Positions 57,428 to 64,000 of a stretch of 64,000 bases of DNA are shown in pieces (position 1 is the stretch's first letter; each line of letters starts with the position of its first letter). Where the stretch lies: assembly GCF_009857605.1 (NCBI RefSeq), contig NZ_WWCT01000010.1:1-64000 (forward strand). Reading direction: 5' to 3'. The translations under genes were made by a program, and so were the position numbers. This DNA is from Duganella levis. Lineage in GTDB: Bacteria > Pseudomonadota > Gammaproteobacteria > Burkholderiales > Burkholderiaceae_D. The notes beneath the pieces were generated by a model, which had not been told where the DNA came from, ran no database searches, and saw nothing but the letters and a program-made list of their open reading frames with translations.

Positions 57428-58809
57428 CCGAGCATCGCGACAGCAACGATGGCGCCGCCGGCGAGCCGCCGCCACGGCGCGGCCTGCGCCTCTCGCTGCT
57501 CACGCGCTGGACTGCCCTGGTTGGCACGCTGCTCACCGTCGGCATCCTGATCGCGCTCGAACTCACCCGCATCTTCCCCGACAATTCCAGCCTGGTGCTG
57601 GCGATCTGCCTGCTGTGCGTCCTGCCGATCTCCATCATCACCATCCGCGCGGAACTGGAGCGCATGCTGTCGCTGTTCCGCGCGCTGACCGGCACCGTCA
57701 CCAGCTACCAGGACGGCGACTTTTCCTTCAGCCTGCACTGGCCGCAAAACGATGAACTGAGCGATCTGGTAGCGGCCCACAACGCGCTCGGCGAAGTGCT
57801 GCGCAAACAACGCCTCGACCTGGTCCAGCGCGAACTGCTGCTGGACACCATGGTGCAAAACACGCCGGTCGCCATGCTGCTGGTCAGCGACGCCGGCCCT
57901 ATCGTCTACGCCAACATCGCCGCGCGCCAGTTGCTGAACCAGGGCCGCCGGCTGGAAGGCCATCAGCTCGAAGATATCCTGGCCCACGCCTCACCGGCAC
58001 TACTGGAGGCCCTGGCACGCGGCGGCGACGGCCTGTTCACCACCAAGGCCACCGGCGCCAATACCGACATCGACGAGGAAGACGTCTACCACCTGGCGCG
58101 CCGCAGCTTCAAACTGAATGGCCGCAAACACGAACTGCTGCTGCTGCGCCAACTGACGATGGAACTGCGCCGCCAGGAAGTCCAGACGTGGAAGAAAGTC
58201 ATCCGCGTGATCAGCCACGAACTGAATAACTCGCTGGCGCCACTGACCTCGCTGGCGCACTCCGGCGCGGAACTGGTGCGGCGCGGCCAGACCGAGCGCC
58301 TGCCGCAAATCCTGGGCACCATCGAAGAACGCACGCGCCATCTGGAAAACTTCATCCTCGGCTACGCGCGCTTCGCCAAGCTGCCGACGCCACGGCTGGA
58401 AACCCAGCACTGGCAAGGCTTCCTGACGCAACTGGGTGAGCAGGTCATCTTCAAGCAGATAGGCGAAGCGCCGGCCGAACCCTGCGCCTTCGATCCCGCC
58501 CAGCTGGAACAAGCCTTACTGAACCTGCTGAAGAACGCCCACGAATCCGGCTCGCCGGCCGATGAAGTGGGCCTGGAAGTGCGCCGCTTGCACGATGCCG
58601 TGCGCATCGATGTGCTGGACCGCGGCCCCGGCATGAGCGACGCGGTACTGACCAATGCCCTGGTGCCGTTCTACTCCACCAAACGCAGCGGCACCGGCCT
58701 CGGTCTGGCGCTGGCGCGCGAAATCGCCGAAGCCCACGGTGGCCGCATCACCCTCACCAACCGCGAAGGCGGCGGCCTGACTGTGACCATCATTTTGCCG
58801 CTGGCCTGA
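57424..58809 (+). CDS. sensor histidine kinase, NtrY-like, partner of the sigma54 regulator
   Basis: A 461-residue kinase with a GTG start overlapping the regulator stop by 4 bases. Two helices close together (TALVGTLLTVGILIALELTR and SLVLAICLLCVLPISIITIR) leave only about ten residues outside, so it has no periplasmic sensor. A PAS-like segment follows (about 135-240: VQNTPVAMLLVSDAGPIVYA), then the H-box with His265 (VIRVISHELNNSLAPLTSLA) and ATP-binding boxes (NLLKNAHESG, DRGPGMSDAVLTNALVPFYS, GTGLGLALAREIAEAHGG). It probably senses membrane stress or a cytoplasmic ligand. Confidence 0.92.
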   Translation: MTEHRDSNDGAAGEPPPRRGLRLSLLTRWTALVGTLLTVGILIALELTRIFPDNSSLVLAICLLCVLPISIITIRAELERMLSLFRALTGTVTSYQDGDFSFSLHWPQNDELSDLVAAHNALGEVLRKQRLDLVQRELLLDTMVQNTPVAMLLVSDAGPIVYANIAARQLLNQGRRLEGHQLEDILAHASPALLEALARGGDGLFTTKATGANTDIDEEDVYHLARRSFKLNGRKHELLLLRQLTMELRRQEVQTWKKVIRVISHELNNSLAPLTSLAHSGAELVRRGQTERLPQILGTIEERTRHLENFILGYARFAKLPTPRLETQHWQGFLTQLGEQVIFKQIGEAPAEPCAFDPAQLEQALLNLLKNAHESGSPADEVGLEVRRLHDAVRIDVLDRGPGMSDAVLTNALVPFYSTKRSGTGLGLALAREIAEAHGGRITLTNREGGGLTVTIILPLA

Positions 58810-58821
58810 TAAACTAGCGGC

Positions 58822-59598
58822 ATGTCCAAGTCTTCATCCCCCTCCCCCCGCTTCGATCAACCAGGCCACCCGCCCGCCACCGTCACCGAATTCCAGGGCG
58901 TGCGCAGCCTGCACCTTGGCACCTCCTGGGTGCAGGGCGCGATGCGCATCGCCAAACCCGATAACATCGAACTGGAATACATCCAGATGATGATGATGTG
59001 GTTACTCTTCAACGAGCATCCGCAGCACATCGTGCAACTGGGCCTGGGCAGCGCCGCGCTGACCAAGTTCTGTTACCGCCGCCTGCCGCAGGCGCGCGTG
59101 ACCGCCGTCGAACTCAATCCCAACGTCATCGCCATGTGCCAGGCGCAGTTTGCCCTGCCATCCAACGACGAGCGGCTGGACGTGCGTGAAATGAACGCCA
59201 TGGATTTCGTGCTCGATCCGGCCAACCGCAACACGGTCGACATCCTGCAAGTGGACCTGTACGACGAAGAAGCGCGCGGCCCGGTGCTGGATTCGCCGGA
59301 GTTCTACCAGGGCTGCGCAGACGTGCTGCGCGACGGCGGCATCATGACCACCAACGTCTTCGGCGACGACTTCTCCAACTACGACAAGAACCTGCAAACC
59401 ATGGAAATGGTGTTCGACGCCGTGGTGTGGCTGCCGGAAGTGCACGATGCGAACATCGTCGTCATCGCCTTCAAAAACGCGCCGTCGCTGGATTTCAGCG
59501 TGCTGTATGAGCGCGCCGGCGAGATCAAGAAAACCCTCAACCTGCCGGCCAAGTCGTGGGTCAACGGCCTGAAAGAGTGGATGCGCGACCAGCAATAG
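58822..59598 (+). CDS. spermidine-synthase-like methyltransferase-fold protein
   Basis: A 258-residue protein of the SpeE-like fold: EYIQMMMMWLLFNEHPQHIV, QLGLGSAALTKFCYRRLPQA (nucleotide/AdoMet-type glycine motif), VTAVELNPNVIAMCQAQFAL (acidic end of strand 2), DILQVDLYDEEARGPVLDSP. The short N-terminal beta domain of true spermidine synthases is reduced. Activity is not clear. It begins 12 bases after the kinase on the same strand and is probably the last gene of the export operon. Confidence 0.8.
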   Translation: MSKSSSPSPRFDQPGHPPATVTEFQGVRSLHLGTSWVQGAMRIAKPDNIELEYIQMMMMWLLFNEHPQHIVQLGLGSAALTKFCYRRLPQARVTAVELNPNVIAMCQAQFALPSNDERLDVREMNAMDFVLDPANRNTVDILQVDLYDEEARGPVLDSPEFYQGCADVLRDGGIMTTNVFGDDFSNYDKNLQTMEMVFDAVVWLPEVHDANIVVIAFKNAPSLDFSVLYERAGEIKKTLNLPAKSWVNGLKEWMRDQQ

Positions 59599-59865
59599 GC
59601 AGCGCCGTTTTCCGTCTATTGATATGCAAGCGCATCATACCGATGCGCGCGCGCCACACTTTTGCACCTGCATTGCGCAGACACGTGCCGGGTCGCCGGC
59701 CAGCTTACGATACATTACGTTACAGTGCACGAAGTATGTGCAAATGTGCATAATTCGCAACATTGTGGTGCATGCCGCGTTGTCGTTCCACGACTCCTCC
59801 CATTAGTATTTTTCCAACGGCCTTACCCCCGCGGGCCGTCTTCAAAAATACCACGAGAGAGAACA
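59599..59865 (+). other. intergenic region upstream of the 810-residue receptor
   Basis: 267 bases. Contains CATAAT (59748-59753), a fair -10 with no good -35, and repeated TGTGCA/GTGCAC words nearby (about 59725-59750), possibly a regulator site. No terminator after the preceding gene and no coding frame that I trust. Confidence 0.35.
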
Positions 59866-62298
59866 ATGACAAGAGCTCCGCAATTCAAACGCACCATGCT
59901 TGCTAGCGCTATCCTGCTGCTGGCGGCACAAACCGCCACCGCGCAAACGTCTACCGACAGCGGCGCCAAGGCTGACGAACAAACCGTGGTGGTACTGGGC
60001 TCGCGCTCCGTGGCCAAAACGGCGCTGGACACCTCTTCGCCGGTCGGCCTGATCGGCCTCAAAGACCTGCAAACCGCCGGCCCGCTGGAACTGGGCAAGC
60101 TGCTGCAAACGCTCGACCCGTCGTTCAACTTCTCCAGCACCTTCATCAGCGACGGCACCGACTCGATCCGCCCGGCCACCCTGCGTTCGCTGGGCCCGGA
60201 CCAGGTGCTGGTACTGATCAACGGCAAACGCCGCCACCAGCAGGCGCTGGTCAACGTGCAGCAAACCATTGGCCGCGGCTCGGCAGGTACCGACATCAAC
60301 GCCATTCCGCTCGGCGCGATCCACCACATCGAAGTGCTGCGCGATGGCGCGGCGGCCCAATACGGCTCGGACGCGATTGCAGGCGTGATCAACATCGTCC
60401 TCAAGTCCAACACCGGCGAGACCTCGCTGAGCGGCCAGCTAGGCACCACCTCCGAAGGCGACGGCGACCTGTACTCGGCCAGCGCCAACCGCGGCTTCGC
60501 ACTGGGCGAAAACGGCGGCTACATCAACCTGACGCTGGAAGGCCGCAAGCGCGGCGAAACCAACCGTGCCGGCCCGGATTCGCTGCGCGTCAATCCGCCG
60601 CGCGTGACGCAGCACATCGGCGACAGCAACACCAAGGATGGCTACTTCTGGTGGAACGGCGCGCTGCCGATCGACAAAGAGAGCGAGATCTACGCCTTCG
60701 GCGGCGTCTCCAAGCGCAAGAGCGATTCGTATGGCTTCTTCCGTTCCGCCGGCGACGACCGCACCGTGCCGGCCGTGTATCCAAACGGCTTCCTGCCGGC
60801 GATCAGCACCGACATCAAGGACGCCTCGTTCGCCTTCGGCTACCGCCGCGACCTGCCGCGCGACTGGAAGGCCGACATCAGCATCAACTACGGCCAGAGC
60901 GAACTGGCGTTCCACGAGTCGAACAGCTTGAACGTCTCCTATTGGTACGAGCCGAAACCGGGCGGCGGCATCTACGCCGACTCGCCGCGCGAAGCCGACA
61001 CCGGCACACTGAAATTCTCGCAGCTGACCTTCAACGCCGACGTCAAGGGTCCGGTCAAGCTGGGCGACACCGTGGTCTCGCTGGCCACCGGCTTCGAGTA
61101 CCGCCAGGACAACTACCAGATCATCGCCGGCGATCCGGTCTCCTACCAGTACGGCCGCACCAACAATCCGGCCATCGCCATCACCACGCCAAGCGGCGCC
61201 ACCGCGGCTTCCGGCATCCAGGGCTTCCCTGGCTACACGCCGGGAACGGCGGTGGATTCGGGCCGCCACAACATCGCCCTGTTCCTCGACGCCGAGACCA
61301 AACCGGTCGACACGCTGACACTGGGCGGCGCGGTGCGCTATGAAAAATACTCGGACTTCGGCAGCACCGTCACCGGCAAGCTGAGTGGCCGCTTCGACCC
61401 GACCAAGGAAGTCGGCTTCCGCGCCAGCCTGTCCACCGGCTTCCGCGCGCCGAGCGTGCAGCAGGAGTTCTACAGCTCCGTCTCCACCAACCTGAATAAC
61501 GGCGTGCTGACCGAAACGCTGACCGCGCGCCAGGGCAGCGCCGTGACCCAGGCCTTCGGCATCAAGCCGCTGAAAGAGGAAACCTCCACCAACGGCAGCA
61601 TGGGCGTGGTACTGCGTCCGGTGAAGAACTTCTCGCTGACGGCCGATGTGTACGAGATCAAGATCAAGGACCGCATCGTATTCTCCAGCGAGATCGCGCC
61701 GGAAGCCGGCGGCGGCCCGATTGCCAACATCCTCAAGCCGCTGGGCGTGGGCCAGGCGCAGTTCTTCACCAACGCGGTGGACACGCGCACCCGTGGCCTG
61801 GACGTGGTGGCCGAGAACACCACCAAGTTCGATACGTCCACGCTGGTACTGTCGGGCCAACTGGGCTTCAACAAAACCGAAGTGACCAAGCGCCATTCGA
61901 CGTCCACGGTGCTGAGCGGCGAGAAGCTGTTCGACCAGTCGCAGGTCACGCTGATCGAACATGGCCAGCCGCGCAAACACCATGTGGTGGCCGCCGACTA
62001 CACGACCGGTCCATGGAACCTGAACACCCGCGCCAACTACTATGGTCCGGTGGAAGCGTCCAACTTCAGCCCTCTGCAAAAATGGGATGCGCGCTGGCTG
62101 GTGGATGCGACGGTGCGTTATGGCTTCAGCAAACGCACCTTCCTCAGCGCGGGCGTCAACAACGCCTTCAACCAGTTGCCTAACCTGTGGGCCAACGGCG
62201 GCGACTTCCCGAAACTGGGCTTCACCCGCTGCTGGGAAACCTGCCCTATCGGCGTGAACGGCCGCTCGTTCTACGTGCGGGCGGATACGGCGTTTTAA
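59866..62298 (+). CDS. TonB-dependent receptor (810 residues, substrate unknown)
   Basis: Signal peptide (RTMLASAILLLAAQTATAQT). The plug has TVVVLGSRSVAKTALDTSSP, LRSLGPDQVLVLINGKRRHQ, QTIGRGSAGTDINAIPLGAI and VLRDGAAAQYGSDAIAGVIN; this DLNAIP/RDGAAAQYGSDAIAG type is common in Sphingomonadaceae and Oxalobacteraceae. Barrel strands follow, with a late Cys pair (TRCWETCPIG) and a terminal Phe. ATG 59866 has an AGAGAGAA site; the frame is open far upstream but without a start that makes a signal peptide. It overlaps the MocR gene tail-to-tail by 53 bases. Confidence 0.9.
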   Translation: MTRAPQFKRTMLASAILLLAAQTATAQTSTDSGAKADEQTVVVLGSRSVAKTALDTSSPVGLIGLKDLQTAGPLELGKLLQTLDPSFNFSSTFISDGTDSIRPATLRSLGPDQVLVLINGKRRHQQALVNVQQTIGRGSAGTDINAIPLGAIHHIEVLRDGAAAQYGSDAIAGVINIVLKSNTGETSLSGQLGTTSEGDGDLYSASANRGFALGENGGYINLTLEGRKRGETNRAGPDSLRVNPPRVTQHIGDSNTKDGYFWWNGALPIDKESEIYAFGGVSKRKSDSYGFFRSAGDDRTVPAVYPNGFLPAISTDIKDASFAFGYRRDLPRDWKADISINYGQSELAFHESNSLNVSYWYEPKPGGGIYADSPREADTGTLKFSQLTFNADVKGPVKLGDTVVSLATGFEYRQDNYQIIAGDPVSYQYGRTNNPAIAITTPSGATAASGIQGFPGYTPGTAVDSGRHNIALFLDAETKPVDTLTLGGAVRYEKYSDFGSTVTGKLSGRFDPTKEVGFRASLSTGFRAPSVQQEFYSSVSTNLNNGVLTETLTARQGSAVTQAFGIKPLKEETSTNGSMGVVLRPVKNFSLTADVYEIKIKDRIVFSSEIAPEAGGGPIANILKPLGVGQAQFFTNAVDTRTRGLDVVAENTTKFDTSTLVLSGQLGFNKTEVTKRHSTSTVLSGEKLFDQSQVTLIEHGQPRKHHVVAADYTTGPWNLNTRANYYGPVEASNFSPLQKWDARWLVDATVRYGFSKRTFLSAGVNNAFNQLPNLWANGGDFPKLGFTRCWETCPIGVNGRSFYVRADTAF

Positions 62299-63778
62299 AC
62301 GTCTTTGAGCAGTTGGCGGCATAAGCCGCAAGGTGCACCAGCGCCGCCAACTGCTTCACCAATCCTTCCATCTGCTCGGCCGGCACTTGTGCATAGCCGA
62401 GCATCAATCCCTTCCAACCCGATTCACCCTGTGTGTCATGCGCGCTCAGCGCATTGACGGCAATGCCGCGCTCCAGCGCCTGCGCCACAATGGCTTCGTC
62501 ATCGATTGCTGCGTCATTGAAGCGCAATGAAAGATGCATGCCGGCCGAGCCGCCGTGCACCGTCGCCACCGATCCCAGATGCTGCCGCAGCGCCGCCACC
62601 AGCGCATCGCGCCGCTGCCGGTATAGCCGCCGCATGCGCCGCAGATGCAACGCGAACTGTCCGCTGCGCAGGAACTCGGCCAGCGCCAACTGCTCGGCCA
62701 CGCGCCCGCGCGCCGACGACTGTTCGCGCATCTCCAAAAACGCATCGGCCAGCGACGCCGGCACCACCACAAAGCCGATGCGCAGCGACGGGAACATGGT
62801 CTTGCTGAAGGTGCCGAGATAGACCACCGGCGCGTTCGCCGCCAAGCCCTGCATGGCGTGCAGCGGCGCACCATCATGCCGGAATTCGCTGTCGTAATCG
62901 TCCTCGATGATCAAGGCGCCGGCCGCGCGTGCGGCCTCGATCAACGCCAGCCGCCGGCGCAAGCTCAGTACACTGCCCACCGGGTACTGGTGCGACGGCG
63001 TGGTGTAGATCAGGCGCGGTGGCCGCAGCAGCCAATCCTCCGCCGTGGGCGACATGCCATCGTCATCGACATCAATACCGGCTACCGCGAGGCCGGCGCC
63101 ACGCGCGGCAGCAAGCGCGCCGCCGTAGCCGGGATTCTCGATCCACATCGTGTCACCCACGTCGGCCAGCGCATGCATGCAAATATCCAGGCTGCTCTGC
63201 GTGCCGTCCGTGATGAACACCTGCGCCGCTTCGCACACCACGCCGCGTGAGGCGCGCAGATGGTCTGCAATCGCCTCGCGCAGCTGCGGTTCGCCGGCCG
63301 CCTCGCCGTAGTTAAGCTGCTCTACCGTTATCGTGCGCAGCGCGCGTTCCATCATGCGCCGCCACAGCGCTATCGGGAACTGCTCCAGCGCCGGCAAGCC
63401 GGGCACGAAAGCGCCCATGCGGTCCGCCGGTCCCGGCACCGCGCGCAGATTCCGTACGCGCTGCGACAAGCCGGCTTGCTGCACCGCCGCTGCGCGTCTG
63501 GCCGGCTTGCGTTCGGCCGCCAGCGCCGCCACGACCGTGCCGCGCCGGTCCGTCACCACGAAGCCTTCGCTGGCCAGCTGCTCGTACGCATACAGCACCG
63601 TATTGCGCGCCACACCCAACTCCTCCGCCAGCGCGCGCGAAGCGGCCAGGCGCGCACCTGCTGCCAGCGTGCCGCTGCGGATCGCCGACCGCAGACACTC
63701 GTGCAGCATGCGCTGACGCGGCCAGCCGTGATCGCGATGCTGTTCCGTGTAGTCGTTGATCAGCAGGGCAAGATCCAT
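62246..63778 (-). CDS. MocR/PdxR-family regulator (GntR helix-turn-helix fused to aminotransferase domain)
   Basis: A 510-residue protein. N-terminal GntR winged helix (GWPRQRMLHECLRSAIRSGT, ASRALAEELGVARNTVLYAY, EQLASEGFVV) and, after a linker, a fold-type I aminotransferase domain (about 120-490) with IENPGYGGALAAARGAGLAV, EDDYDSEFRHDGAPLHAMQG and the PLP lysine in YLGTFSKTMFPSLRIGFVVV. MocR proteins bind PLP and often activate vitamin B6 or amino-acid genes. It is divergent from a pyridoxamine-phosphate-oxidase-family gene, a common pairing. Its C-terminal 50 bases are antisense to the receptor end. Confidence 0.92.
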   Translation of the reverse strand: MDLALLINDYTEQHRDHGWPRQRMLHECLRSAIRSGTLAAGARLAASRALAEELGVARNTVLYAYEQLASEGFVVTDRRGTVVAALAAERKPARRAAAVQQAGLSQRVRNLRAVPGPADRMGAFVPGLPALEQFPIALWRRMMERALRTITVEQLNYGEAAGEPQLREAIADHLRASRGVVCEAAQVFITDGTQSSLDICMHALADVGDTMWIENPGYGGALAAARGAGLAVAGIDVDDDGMSPTAEDWLLRPPRLIYTTPSHQYPVGSVLSLRRRLALIEAARAAGALIIEDDYDSEFRHDGAPLHAMQGLAANAPVVYLGTFSKTMFPSLRIGFVVVPASLADAFLEMREQSSARGRVAEQLALAEFLRSGQFALHLRRMRRLYRQRRDALVAALRQHLGSVATVHGGSAGMHLSLRFNDAAIDDEAIVAQALERGIAVNALSAHDTQGESGWKGLMLGYAQVPAEQMEGLVKQLAALVHLAAYAANCSKTFKTPYPPARRTSGRSRR

Positions 63779-63825
63779 TCATGGCTCCATCAAAATAGTT
63801 ATTCATGGCTCTACTGATGGAGCCA
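63777..63825. promoter_or_regulatory. MocR-type operator region: direct repeat plus inverted repeat
   Basis: An 11-bp direct repeat ATTCATGGCTC (63777-63787 and 63801-63811, 24 bases apart) and an 11-bp perfect inverted repeat TGGCTCCATCA (63782-63792) / TGATGGAGCCA (63815-63825). They fill the divergent promoter region. The candidate -10 of the right-hand gene (TATTCT, 63843-63848, with TG upstream) has no good -35, as expected for an activator-dependent promoter. Confidence 0.7.
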
Positions 63826-63861
63826 GCGTTTCATTATATTGGTATTCTTACGAGGAGAACC

Positions 63862-64000
63862 ATGAACGAAGCACCGACCGACCGCACCCGCATCCGCCGC
63901 ATTGCCACCAACGGCCACTACGACGCCGCCACGCTGCACGCCATCATTGACGACGCCTACCTGTGCCACATCGCCTTCGGCGACGCCAAAGGCGCGCACT
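63862..64000 (+). CDS. pyridoxamine 5'-phosphate oxidase family protein, N-terminal part (cut by window edge)
   Basis: Forty-six residues are visible: MNEAPTDRTRIRRIATNGHY, DAATLHAIIDDAYLCHIAFG, then DAKGAH. This is the N-terminus of the FMN-binding split-barrel family (NimA/PNPOx-like). GAGGAGAA precedes the ATG. Divergent from the MocR regulator, which probably activates it. The rest lies beyond the window. Confidence 0.8.
   Translation, partial: MNEAPTDRTRIRRIATNGHYDAATLHAIIDDAYLCHIAFGDAKGAH

Overview
This is a 64 kb chromosomal window from a GC-rich Betaproteobacterium, most likely family Oxalobacteraceae (Massilia, Duganella, Janthinobacterium and relatives). The basis is the ribosomal gene set, a creBCD system, an abundance of large TonB-dependent receptors (five), and NtrC- and MocR-type regulators. 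The genus is inferred. I see no tRNA, rRNA, CRISPR array, transposase, integrase or phage gene.

Layout. 1-5870: the start of dsbD, a secreted M28 peptidase, and an iron-uptake pair (PepSY reductase-like protein and siderophore receptor) behind a clear Fur box. 5896-20163: 28 translation, transcription and secretion genes on the minus strand, from rplC to rplQ. They form an S10-type operon (rplC-rpsQ, own promoter and terminator), a spc/alpha-type run starting at rplN with its own promoter, and a terminator after rplQ. 20248-36834: a non-ribosomal block holding a toxin-antitoxin pair, creBCD, three TonB-dependent receptors, a cupin-like protein, a ROK regulator and a siderophore-interacting protein. 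36877-42039: the str operon rpsL-rpsG-fusA-tuf-rpsJ with a strong promoter and a terminator directly after rpsJ. The usual rpsJ-rplC junction is therefore broken by about 17 kb, and each half has its own transcription signals.

42144-49681: an envelope phosphoethanolamine-transferase-like enzyme coupled to a nitrilase-family hydrolase, a chemoreceptor, a small regulon (GbsR/MarR-like regulator, DUF4166 protein, membrane-SDR fusion) carrying two identical-arm palindromes, and two overlapping small membrane proteins. 49727-59598: a membrane-anchored MutS-like ATPase faces a six- or seven-gene operon: adaptor, ABC ATPase, two FtsX-type permeases, sigma54 response regulator, histidine kinase and a spermidine-synthase-like protein. 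That operon has a near-consensus sigma54 promoter and an array of helically spaced GGAC repeats upstream, so the system appears to activate its own export pump. 59866-64000: a fifth TonB-dependent receptor overlapping tail-to-tail with a MocR/PdxR-type regulator, which faces a pyridoxamine-phosphate-oxidase-family gene across a promoter with inverted and direct repeats.

The most interesting material is regulatory: the sigma54/GGAC-repeat export system, the two LacI-type operators of the 996-residue receptor, the two matching GbsR-region palindromes, and the split ribosomal cluster.
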